From assembly GCA_937883885.1 (NCBI GenBank), contig CAKZXL010000418.1, positions 1-5,486 on the forward strand: a stretch of DNA of 5,486 bases. Reading direction: 5' to 3'. A program made the position numbers and the translations under genes. This document shows positions 1 to 5,486 of the stretch, one piece after another. Position 1 is the stretch's first letter, and the number at the start of each line of letters is the position of its first letter. This stretch comes from an uncultured Aquincola sp. (GTDB lineage Bacteria; Pseudomonadota; Gammaproteobacteria; Burkholderiales; Burkholderiaceae). The notes beneath the pieces were generated by a model. It did no database searches. It was not told the origin of the DNA and saw only the letters and a program-made list of their open reading frames with translations.

Positions 1-1
1 A

Positions 2-1168
2 TCAGGCACGTAATGTGACAGGAATTCCGGGGGGGATGCCTTCCTTCGCGAAGGTGGCGCGCAACTGTTCCAGGGAAGCGGGGTCGCGCCGACCATAGGA
101 AGCCAACGCGAACAGCGAGCGTGCCGTCTCGGGGTCGTGCCGCGCTTCAATGATGGCCTCATCGATGGCCTGGATTGCCCGTTGCCAGTGATCGACGGGT
201 TCGGGCTTCGGCGTTTTCGCCGACAGGCCACTGGTGAAACCGGTTTGGGGTTCGGACCAGAACAGCTTTGCATGCTCGCCCGGCGGGCTTATATCCCTCA
301 CCTCAATCAAGCTGATTGCCGTTGCCGCCGCCTCCAGCATCTGCAACCGTACTGCCGGGTTCAGGGTTTCATACGGTCGCCACAGACTTTGCCCAGCACG
401 CAGCGGATGCCCGCAGCCTTCCCAGACTTGGCGGAGATACCCCGCGCAGGTTCCGCACGTCGAAAGCGGGGTGTTCAGCTCATCGAGCAGCGTGCGTAGT
501 AGCCGAAACCACAATCCAGCGTGGATGCGTCGGCGCGGCAGCTCCACATGGCCGGTCGTCAGTGCCTGCCAGGTGCGCCGGTCCATCACCGCAATCGCGT
601 CGCTGGCGGTGCGCGGCGCAGTGTCGGCGTTCTCCCAGCCGAGAAACCGCCCAGGCACGCCCCAATAGGATTCCAGCCAGCAGCCATGCAGCGGGCAGCT
701 CAGCATCAGGGGCAGCTTCCATGCAAGCAGTACGGCTTGGTTTGCCGGGTCGTTCAGACAGAGCGGGCAGGCGCGATGTATCGGCTGGCTGGGCAGCCAG
801 GCACGCCAGCTCGTGATGGATCGCGTCCTACGGCGGAGTTTCGGCAGCAGCACCGAGAGCTGGAACGCATAGGTTTCCAATGCGTCTGGAATCTGATCAT
901 CAAGGCTGTCCAGTAGCCAAGGCACCCAGCCGGCGAAACTCATGCAACGCAGCCGGTCCGGCTCGATGCCGCTCCGCTGGGAGAGCATCGCCAGCAGCGC
1001 CAGTGGTGGCGCGGTGTCCAGGTCATCAACCTGGCCGTGACCAAGATCGTGCTCCAGCAGCTCGGACACCTCCATGTGATAGCAAAGGGCCACGCGGTTG
1101 AGCCACGAAGACAAGGCTTCGCCTTCCCTGGGAGCCGGATGCAGTGGCCAGTGTGGCGCTGGCTTCAC
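2..1168 (-). CDS. tniQ: TniQ transposition accessory/targeting protein, C-terminus apparently frameshifted
   Basis: TniQ-family protein, the third gene of the Tn5053/Tn402 transposition operon. Together with TniA and TniB it is required for cointegrate formation and probably helps choose the target; the family is related to TnsD/TniQ of Tn7-like and CRISPR-associated transposons. The N-terminal TniQ domain starts with the typical motif PREGEALSSWLNRVA (residues 13-27). A zinc-binding cluster follows: C134-x2-C137, then C158, H161 and C163. A second group is C238, C241, C252 and H254. The start is GTG at 1166-1168; its first four bases overlap the end of tniB (ATGTGA), which points to translational coupling, with only a weak GGGAAC upstream. 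Oddity: the frame ends after 388 aa as ...GIPVTLRA, whereas the family is near 405 aa. Removing one C from the C7 run at 29-35 would give ...IPPEFLSHYVPD and run off the window. Identity is firm; an intact end is doubtful. Confidence 0.93.
   Translation of the reverse strand: MKPAPHWPLHPAPREGEALSSWLNRVALCYHMEVSELLEHDLGHGQVDDLDTAPPLALLAMLSQRSGIEPDRLRCMSFAGWVPWLLDSLDDQIPDALETYAFQLSVLLPKLRRRTRSITSWRAWLPSQPIHRACPLCLNDPANQAVLLAWKLPLMLSCPLHGCWLESYWGVPGRFLGWENADTAPRTASDAIAVMDRRTWQALTTGHVELPRRRIHAGLWFRLLRTLLDELNTPLSTCGTCAGYLRQVWEGCGHPLRAGQSLWRPYETLNPAVRLQMLEAAATAISLIEVRDISPPGEHAKLFWSEPQTGFTSGLSAKTPKPEPVDHWQRAIQAIDEAIIEARHDPETARSLFALASYGRRDPASLEQLRATFAKEGIPPGIPVTLRA
29..35 (-). other. Seven-C homopolymer at the probable tniQ frameshift
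   Basis: On the coding (minus) strand seven consecutive C residues lie at codons about 379-381 of tniQ. With seven C the frame reads I-P-P-G-I-P-V-T-L-R-A and stops at 2-4. With six C it reads I-P-P-E-F-L-S-H-Y-V-P-D and stays open to the window edge, which fits the TniQ C-terminus I remember from Tn402/Tn5053. This is either a real slippage mutation or a homopolymer-length sequencing error; the sequence alone cannot say which. Confidence 0.75.
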
Positions 1169-2073
1169 ATCAGTTCCCGCTCGAATTGCCGCCGCCGCTC
1201 GCTGGGACCGGTGTAATCGGCCATGCTGAGCGTGCGATGGTTGATCGCTTCCTCACCGCTCTCCACGGCAGCGACGGCCGCCGCCATCAACAGGTGCGCC
1301 AGCTCGCCGATGGTGCCCTCGCTGCGCGTGAGCAGGTAGCGGGCCATATCCAGCGTGGCAATCGACGAGGGTCGCCGCAGCGGGAGCGAAGCCGCGAAGC
1401 TGGCCAGCAGTGAGCAGCAATCGTCGTTGGCCTCCCACACCGGCAGCATCATCGGCTCGAAGCGGTTTTCCAACTGGTCGTCCGAGCGGATCGCCAAGTA
1501 GGCATCGCGTGTGCCGACCCCGACCAGCGGGATGCGCAGCTCGTTGCCGAGGAAACGCAGCAGGTTGAGGAATTCCCGGCGGTTGACGCTGTTGCCGGCC
1601 AGGACGTTGTGCAATTCGTCGATCACCAGCATGCGCACGCCGACCTTGCGTAGCAGTGCCAGCGCCAATTGCTCCATTTCCGGCAGCCGTGGGCGCGGGC
1701 GCAATGGCGCGCCCATCGCGGCAAGTAGCGCGACGTAGAAGCGGATTACCGACGGTTCGGATGGCATCTGCACGACCAGTACCGGAATGTGCTCCTGGTC
1801 GGCGTCGGAGCTGGCCGGGTGGGTGCGGCGGAATTTCTCGACGATCATCGACTTGCCGTTGTTGGTTGGACCGACCAACAGCAGGTTGGGCATGCGTTGT
1901 TTGTTCGGCCACGCATACAGGGCTTCCAGCCGATTCAGCGCCTCGACTGCTCGCGGATAGCCGATCCAGCGGTCAGCGCGAAGGCGATGGATGCGTTCGT
2001 CCGCCGGAAGACGGGCCAAGCCCTGGGCCACCGGCATCAGGTGGGACAAGTCGATGATGGGATATTCTTCCAC
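1165..2073 (-). CDS. tniB: TniB AAA+ transposition ATPase
   Basis: ATP-dependent transposition regulator, equivalent to TnsC of Tn7 and related to IstB/MuB. It binds ATP and target DNA and hands the target to the TniA transposase. Counted from GTG at 2071-2073 the protein is 302 aa. The Walker A motif GPTNNGKS is at residues 68-75 and Walker B MLVIDELHN at 148-156 (D152, E153). A sensor-1-like segment GVGTRDA is at 185-191, and LENRFEP (201-207) holds an arginine in an arginine-finger-like position. The frame also opens at GTG 2080-2082, but the Shine-Dalgarno GAGGAG at 2082-2087 overlaps that codon and lies 8 bases before the GTG at 2073, so I chose the latter. This leaves 2 bases between the tniA stop and the tniB start, and tniB overlaps tniQ by 4 bases: one coupled operon. 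No damage seen. Confidence 0.96.
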   Translation of the reverse strand: MEEYPIIDLSHLMPVAQGLARLPADERIHRLRADRWIGYPRAVEALNRLEALYAWPNKQRMPNLLLVGPTNNGKSMIVEKFRRTHPASSDADQEHIPVLVVQMPSEPSVIRFYVALLAAMGAPLRPRPRLPEMEQLALALLRKVGVRMLVIDELHNVLAGNSVNRREFLNLLRFLGNELRIPLVGVGTRDAYLAIRSDDQLENRFEPMMLPVWEANDDCCSLLASFAASLPLRRPSSIATLDMARYLLTRSEGTIGELAHLLMAAAVAAVESGEEAINHRTLSMADYTGPSERRRQFERELM

Positions 2074-2075
2074 GG

Positions 2076-3758
2076 CTACCACTCCTCAATCTGGTCGAAC
2101 GGTTTGGCAGGTGGCTGGTTGTCTGCCTGCGGGTCAGCCATGTCCGCGTCCGGTGGTGGCGTGGTTTTGAAAAGAACTGCCGTTGCCTTGAGATGCTGGC
2201 GTCGATCCGCGTCGCGCCGCGCCTTGCGCGTAGCTTTCTGCGCGGTGGACACGATTTCGCGCATCTGGCCGATCATGCGAAACAGCGCCGACTCATCCAC
2301 CTGTTCGCGCCCTTGCTGCCGCAATTTCGCCAGCGCCTGTCGTTGTTCCCAGAGGGTGACAGCCGGGTGCGACAAGGTGCGGTATGGAATTTCCAGATAG
2401 TGCTGCCCCTCCGGCTCCAGCACCCAAATGCGGCTGATGTCGCGCGGGTCGCGCCGGATCAGGAACGCAGGCAAGCGGTCGCGCCGAGCTATCCACGGCT
2501 TGAGCGCATCGGCGTAGTAATGGATGTGGTCGATGACGAAGCCGGTGCGGGTCAGCGTGCGGCGGATGATGGGCAGAAAATCGACCAGAAAAGCCGTGGT
2601 GCGAGTGATGACGGTTGGCACGCCGGTCCGCGCGATAGCTTCGGCCCAGCGCGCTGCCGGCGGCTGGAGCAGGCCGTTGTGCACGGAGCCGTGGTAGGTG
2701 CCGACCGCCAATGTGAGCCAGCGCTCCAGCTCACGCAGCGTCAGGGCGGCCTTGTTTTCGGAATCGTAGTCGCCGCGCTGGTCAGGGTTGGAGAAGGTCG
2801 TCCCTGGCAATTCGTCGTGGATCATCTGCATCGCCGTGCCGATGATCCGTTCCACGATGCCGCCGTAGTGCGGCTGCCCGAGCGGGCGATAGTCAAGCCG
2901 GATGCCATGCTGCTCGCAGCCTCGGCGTAGCGCTTCGCTCTTGAACTCGGCCGCGTTGTCCAGGTAGAGCAGCCTGGGCTTGCCGCTCATCGGCCACTCC
3001 ATTTCTATGTTCAGACCCTCCAGCCAGGGACGCTTGTCGCAGGCGACATGCACAAGGCACAGGCCGACCGAAACAGATGACGGCGCTTCCAGCGTGACGA
3101 CCATGCCGAGCACGCAGCGGGTAAACACGTCGATGGCGATGGTCAGATACGGACGGCCAATCGGTTGCCGGTCGCGCTCGTCCACCACGATCAGGTCGAT
3201 GACCGTGTGATCAATCTGCACTTGTTCCAGTGGCGCGGTCACGGCGGGAGGCTCACCACCGACACCTTGCAGGCTGCGGGACGCATCCTGACCTTCCCGG
3301 CGGCGAGTGGCCTTGAGCGGATCGAGGCCGGCGATCCGCAGAGCCACGGTGTTGCGCGCCGGCGCCCGCAGCTTTTGCGCTTTGCAAGCCTGCGCGACCT
3401 CGCGGTGGAACGCTGCCAGGCTACGCTTCTGCTTGGTCAGGAAGCGCTTTTGCAGCAACTCGCGGATGATGCGCTCAACTGATTCCGGCAAGCGTCCCTT
3501 GCCTTTTCCGCCGCCGGATCGGCTGCGAGCCAGGTCCGTCACAAGCCCAGCACCTTGCCGGGCACGGCGGATTAGGACATACACCTGCCGCCTGGACAGG
3601 CCAAGCGCGTGAGCAGCGGCATCGGCGGCTTCATGCCCGACCACATCAAGCGCTGCCAGCGGCCCGATGATTTCCGCCCGTTGCCGGGCCTGCGCCCAAG
3701 CCGCATCGGGCAGGGTGGCCACGCCTTGCTCGGCAATCAATGATGTGTCTGACGCCAT
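2076..3758 (-). CDS. tniA: TniA DDE transposase of the Tn5053/Tn402 family
   Basis: Transposase that binds the repeats at the transposon ends and performs DNA cleavage and strand transfer; related to TnsB and MuA (retroviral-integrase-type rve fold). The protein is 560 aa against 559 for Tn402 TniA. An N-terminal helix-turn-helix region lies at about 43-65 (..ALGLSRRQVYVLIRRAR). The catalytic triad is visible: D183 in VQIDHT, D267 in LLYLDNAAEF and E303 in GGIVERIIGT, giving D-D(35)E spacing. A Mu-transposase-like C-terminal region (about 390-465) and a charged tail ending DQIEEW follow; that tail is where partner-ATPase contact would be expected by analogy with TnsB. The start chosen is ATG at 3756-3758 (MASDTS..), with GAGGTG at 3764-3769 five bases upstream. 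The frame stays open to 3851, but that extension crosses the transposase-binding repeats and is not typical of the family. The gene looks intact. Confidence 0.97.
   Translation of the reverse strand: MASDTSLIAEQGVATLPDAAWAQARQRAEIIGPLAALDVVGHEAADAAAHALGLSRRQVYVLIRRARQGAGLVTDLARSRSGGGKGKGRLPESVERIIRELLQKRFLTKQKRSLAAFHREVAQACKAQKLRAPARNTVALRIAGLDPLKATRRREGQDASRSLQGVGGEPPAVTAPLEQVQIDHTVIDLIVVDERDRQPIGRPYLTIAIDVFTRCVLGMVVTLEAPSSVSVGLCLVHVACDKRPWLEGLNIEMEWPMSGKPRLLYLDNAAEFKSEALRRGCEQHGIRLDYRPLGQPHYGGIVERIIGTAMQMIHDELPGTTFSNPDQRGDYDSENKAALTLRELERWLTLAVGTYHGSVHNGLLQPPAARWAEAIARTGVPTVITRTTAFLVDFLPIIRRTLTRTGFVIDHIHYYADALKPWIARRDRLPAFLIRRDPRDISRIWVLEPEGQHYLEIPYRTLSHPAVTLWEQRQALAKLRQQGREQVDESALFRMIGQMREIVSTAQKATRKARRDADRRQHLKATAVLFKTTPPPDADMADPQADNQPPAKPFDQIEEW
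2082..2087 (-). promoter_or_regulatory. Ribosome binding site deciding the tniB start
   Basis: GAGGAG on the minus strand, embedded in the last codons of tniA (..I-E-E-W). It is 8 bases from the GTG at 2073 but overlaps the alternative GTG at 2082, so it supports the 302-aa form of TniB over the 305-aa form. Confidence 0.7.
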
Positions 3759-3763
3759 GCTCA

Positions 3764-3769
3764 CACCTC
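3764..3769 (-). promoter_or_regulatory. Ribosome binding site deciding the tniA start
   Basis: GAGGTG on the minus strand, 5 bases before ATG 3758. It supports the 560-aa TniA over the 591-aa open frame starting at 3851. It sits immediately inside the innermost terminal repeat, so TniA bound to the array could plausibly affect expression of its own operon (inference). Confidence 0.65.
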
Positions 3770-3772
3770 GCT

Positions 3773-3893
3773 TTGGTGCACACGAGTATTGAGCATAGTC
3801 GAGATTGGTGCAGATGACTTCTGATATTGCGTTGTCAGGAGTCGCCTGCACATCTGGCGTTACGCCCCGTCAATTGGTGCAGTCGTCTTCTGA
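3773..3893 (-). repeat. Array of TniA-binding-type repeats at the transposon t-end
   Basis: Read on the minus strand, three same-direction repeats of about 20 bases end in TGCACCAA. They are TCAGAAGACGACTGCACCAA at 3874-3893 (overlapping the terminal repeat), TCAGAAGTCATCTGCACCAA at 3805-3824 (17/20 match to the first) and TCAATACTCGTGTGCACCAA at 3773-3792 (14/20). A weak TGCA-containing site near 3843-3862 falls at the spacing expected for a fourth copy, but only 7/20 bases match. Start-to-start spacings are 32, 38 and 31 bases, about three helical turns each. Arrayed 19-mer TniA sites, more on the t-end than on the i-end, are described for Tn5090/Tn402; this layout agrees with that. Confidence 0.85.
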
Positions 3894-3901
3894 AAATGAC
3901 A
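3877..3901 (-). repeat. 25-bp terminal inverted repeat (t-end) of the Tn5053/Tn402-family element
   Basis: On the minus strand the sequence begins TGTCATTTTCAGAAGACG and ends ACTGCAC, the 25-bp terminal repeat of Tn402, Tn5053 and class 1 integrons as I know it, with no difference that I can see. Its outer end is position 3901. The five bases outside it (3902-3906, GCGCC) would be one copy of the 5-bp target duplication; the partner copy would be beyond the i-end, outside the window. Confidence 0.95.
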
Positions 3902-4846
3902 GCGCCGGTTGCCTTGGCGGGCTTGTCACAAACCTACGTTTTCAAGAAGAAGGAAACCGCATGCCCCGCCGTTCGATCCTCTCCGCCGCCGAGCGCGAAA
4001 GCCTGCTGGCGTTGCCGGACACCAAGGATGAGTTGATCCGTCACTACACGTTCAGCGAAAGCGACCTCTCCATCATCCGGCAGCGGCGCGGCCCGGCCAA
4101 TCGGCTGGGCTTCGCGGTGCAGCTCTGCTACCTGCGCTTTCCCGGCGTCATCCTTGGCGCTGATGAGCCACCGTTCCCGCCATTGCTGAGACTGGTCGCC
4201 AACCAGCTCAAGGTCGGCATCGAAAGCTGGGACGAGTACGGGCAGCGTGAGCAGACCCGACGCGAGCACCTGGTCGAGCTGCAAACGGTGTTCGGCTTCC
4301 AGCCGTTCACGATTGGCCACTACCGGCAGGCTGTCCAGTTGCTGACCGAGCTGGCCATGCAAACCGACAAGGGCATCGTGCTGGCCAGAGCCTTGATCGA
4401 GCACCTGCGGCGGCAGTCGGTCATTGTGCCCGCCCTCAACGCCGTCGAGCGGGCGAGCGCCGAAGCGATTACCCGCGCCAACCGGCGTCTCTACGACGCC
4501 TTGGCTGAGCCGCTGACGGACGTGCATCGCCGTCGCCTCGACGATCTGCTCAAGCGCCGCGACAACGGCAAGACGACGTGGCTGGCCTGGCTGCGGCAAT
4601 CCCCGGTCAAACCGAACTCGCGGCACATGCTGGAACACATCGAACGCCTCAAGGCGTGGCAGGCGCTCGACCTGCCCTCCGGCATCGAGCGGTCGGTGCA
4701 CCAGAACCGGCTGCTCAAGATCGCCCGCGAGGGTGGCCAGATGACGCCAGCCGACCTGGCCAAGTTCGAGCCGCAGCGCCGCTACGCGACTCTGGTTGCG
4801 CTCACCATCGAAGGCATGGCGACCGTCACTGACGAAATCATCGACC
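3902..4846 (+). mobile_element. Remnant of a Tn3-family (Tn21/Tn501 branch) transposon
   Basis: The remnant comprises a 59-bp leader and about 295 codons of a Tn3-family transposase gene. It is bounded on the left by the Tn5053-family t-end and on the right by topB sequence. No Tn3-type 38-bp terminal repeat (GGGG...TAAG type) and no resolvase gene lie in this segment. The leader contains TGTCA at 3924-3928, the kind of half-site seen in res sites, but no convincing paired half-site was found, so I do not annotate a res site. Confidence 0.8.
3949..3954 (+). promoter_or_regulatory. Ribosome binding site of truncated tnpA
   Basis: GAAGGA, 6 bases before ATG 3961. It supports that start over the in-frame upstream ATG at 3805, which lies inside the neighbouring transposon and would make a chimeric N-terminus reading through the inverted repeat. 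Confidence 0.65.
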
Positions 4847-4851
4847 CTTGA
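3961..4851 (+). pseudogene. tnpA: Tn3-family transposase TnpA, 5' fragment (3' two-thirds missing)
   Basis: N-terminal 296 residues of a Tn3-family transposase, normally close to 990 aa. It starts [19 protein letters not shown], the typical opening of the Tn21/Tn501/Tn1721 branch, and contains the conserved N-terminal region (DUF4158 type) with [21 protein letters not shown] (about 39-59). Later conserved stretches are [15 protein letters not shown] (about 217-231), [17 protein letters not shown] and [11 protein letters not shown]. In full-length relatives the segment VTDEIID continues with LHDRI; here it becomes VTDEIIDP and stops at TGA 4849-4851, which lies in topB-derived DNA. The whole DDE catalytic domain is missing, so the product cannot transpose anything, though a truncated terminal-repeat-binding protein could still be made. 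It was probably left behind by a deletion or recombination. The exact Tn3-family member was not identified. Confidence 0.92.
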
Positions 4852-5486
4852 GGTCGGGGTAGGTCTGCTTGCATGTGGGGAAGTTGCTGCAACCCCACCA
4901 GAATTGCCCCTTCTTCTTGCTCGGCCGGCGCGACAAGCCGCTGCCGCAGGCCATGCACTTGTGAAGGGATGACACCGGCGCGGCTTCCTTGCCGCCGGCG
5001 ATGGTCACGGCTCCGCTGTTGGCCTTCGCCACCTGGTCGCGGATGAACGTCTCTTGCTTCGTGATGAAGGCGTCCAGGGCGGCCGTGCCCTGCTCGACGC
5101 CTTTCAGCATCCGCTCGTAGAGCGCGGTCAGCACCGGGCTTTTCACAACCTCGGGCAGCGCGTCGATGACGCTGCGGCCGAGGGTCGTGCTGATGATCTG
5201 CTTGCCTTTGACGGCCAGGAACTCGCGCCGCTTCAACTCGGAAATGATCGACGCGCGGGTGGCCGACGTGCCGATGCCGTCGCCCTCGCGCAGCATCTTC
5301 TTGTGCTCGGCATCGCTGACGAACTTGTGGATGTTCTCCATCGCGCGGATCAGCGTGCCCTCGGTAAAGCGCGCTGGCGGCTTCGTCTTGGCGTCCTTGC
5401 GGGTGGCGTCCGTGCAGGTCACGGCGTCGCCCTGGGCCATCGACGGCAGGGCCTGCGTGCCGCTGTCGTCGTCCTCGTCCTTCTCC
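4838..5486 (-). CDS. topB: DNA topoisomerase III (TopB), C-terminal part, 5' end outside window, 3' end probably truncated
   Basis: Type IA topoisomerase of the TopB class found in ICEs and conjugative plasmids; it would decatenate or relax DNA during element transfer or replication. Only the last 215 codons are visible and the frame stays open through the right edge. The ATG at 5438-5440 is internal, because the frame upstream of it encodes an acidic stretch ([15 protein letters not shown]). Motifs are [19 protein letters not shown] (the conserved type IA core segment), [16 protein letters not shown] (the usual GIGTPATRA region) and [14 protein letters not shown]-terminal zinc ribbon C-x2-C-x18-C-x5-C (CMAC..CSNFPTC) follows. 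The catalytic tyrosine domain lies outside the window. The protein ends YPDLKGR; the last Arg codon and the stop (TGA, 4838-4840) are in tnpA-derived DNA, so the natural tail is probably lost, although the zinc ribbon is complete. Confidence 0.9.
   Translation of the reverse strand, partial: EKDEDDDSGTQALPSMAQGDAVTCTDATRKDAKTKPPARFTEGTLIRAMENIHKFVSDAEHKKMLREGDGIGTSATRASIISELKRREFLAVKGKQIISTTLGRSVIDALPEVVKSPVLTALYERMLKGVEQGTAALDAFITKQETFIRDQVAKANSGAVTIAGGKEAAPVSSLHKCMACGSGLSRRPSKKKGQFWWGCSNFPTCKQTYPDLKGR
4845..4849. other. Junction between tnpA and topB
   Basis: The plus strand keeps the tnpA pattern through GAAATCATCGAC (ending 4845; the next C, at 4846, also fits the expected Leu codon) and then diverges. 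The minus strand reads a TopB C-terminus (..[10 protein letters not shown]) down to about 4847. The breakpoint therefore lies within a few bases of 4846. Neither a Tn3 terminal repeat nor a visible direct repeat marks it, so this is not a clean transposon end. Confidence 0.75.

Larger units (their letters stand above)
1..3901 (-). mobile_element. Partial Tn5053/Tn402-family transposon: tni module and t-end
   Basis: The segment runs from inside tniQ through tniB and tniA to a 25-bp terminal inverted repeat at 3877-3901. The order tniA-tniB-tniQ, read inward from the t-end, is the standard tni arrangement of Tn5053, Tn402/Tn5090 and complete class 1 integron transposons. In relatives the next items would be a res site, the serine resolvase gene tniR, passenger genes and the i-end repeat; all would lie left of position 1. 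The proteins closely resemble the Tn402/Tn5053 proteins as I remember them. The passenger cargo cannot be told from this window. All three genes are open, but tniQ has an apparent frameshift near its end, so full transposition ability is uncertain. Confidence 0.95.

Noticed and set aside
1253..1912. 219-aa open frame on the minus strand
   Set aside because: Overlaps tniB in another frame; arginine- and proline-rich low-complexity translation typical of an out-of-frame GC-rich gene.
2193..2930. 245-aa open frame on the plus strand
   Set aside because: Antisense shadow of tniA, whose catalytic residues and motifs are clear on the opposite strand.
3759..3851. N-terminal extension of TniA (591-aa frame starting at 3851)
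   Set aside because: It translates the transposase-binding repeats, has no supporting ribosome binding site, and the usual family start (ATG 3758 with GAGGTG upstream) is present.
3805..3960. N-terminal extension of TnpA from the ATG at 3805
   Set aside because: The extension runs through the inverted repeat of the other transposon; the known family start MPRRSIL.. is at 3961 with its own ribosome binding site. The open frame is chance.
3902..3960. res site or outward promoter between the t-end and tnpA
   Set aside because: Only one TGTCA half-site and no convincing -35/-10 pair at good spacing; not enough to annotate.
3934..4701. 255-aa open frame on the minus strand
   Set aside because: It is the antisense shadow of tnpA in a GC-rich gene and shows no recognisable domain; the plus strand has clear TnpA homology.
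1..5486. CRISPR array, tRNA, rRNA, or a CRISPR-associated transposon arrangement hinted at by TniQ
   Set aside because: No spaced repeats, no RNA gene signature and no Cas genes; TniQ here is the ordinary Tn5053/Tn402 version.

Overview
The window is a piece of nested mobile DNA from a high-GC proteobacterium. Gene content and codon style suggest a Pseudomonas-, Xanthomonas- or Burkholderiales-type host, or one of their plasmids or integrative conjugative elements (ICEs), but the sequence does not fix the species. Nothing in it looks like ordinary chromosomal housekeeping sequence.

Layout. (1) Positions 1-3901 are the transposition end of a Tn5053/Tn402-family transposon. The genes tniA, tniB and tniQ are read leftward as a tightly packed operon. 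The element ends on the right in a 25-bp terminal inverted repeat (3877-3901), with an array of transposase-binding-type repeats between it and tniA. The resolvase gene tniR, its res site, the passenger genes (mercury resistance or an integron in known relatives) and the other terminal repeat would lie left of position 1. (2) Positions 3902-4846 hold the start of a Tn3-family (Tn21/Tn501 branch) transposase gene, read rightward and cut off after about 295 codons. (3) From about 4847 to the right edge is the 3' part of a DNA topoisomerase III gene (topB) of the type found in ICEs and conjugative plasmids. It is read leftward and open at the right edge.

How the parts fit. TniA (DDE transposase) and TniB (AAA+ ATPase) form the core transposition machine and TniQ is the accessory targeting factor; they correspond to TnsB, TnsC and TniQ/TnsD of Tn7-like systems. 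The Tn5053 family is known for inserting at or near res sites of other transposons and plasmids. Its end here lies 59 bp upstream of a Tn3-family tnpA start codon, which fits such an insertion. The truncated tnpA then meets topB at a sharp junction where each gene's stop codon is supplied by the other's DNA.

Two lesions stand out. tniQ carries a 7-C tract that appears to shift its last codons out of frame. The tnpA/topB junction removes the 3' end of tnpA, including its catalytic domain, and appears to clip the end of topB. I see no evidence of a previously undescribed system: no CRISPR array, RNA gene or unknown gene cluster. The interest lies in the state of the known elements and their junctions.
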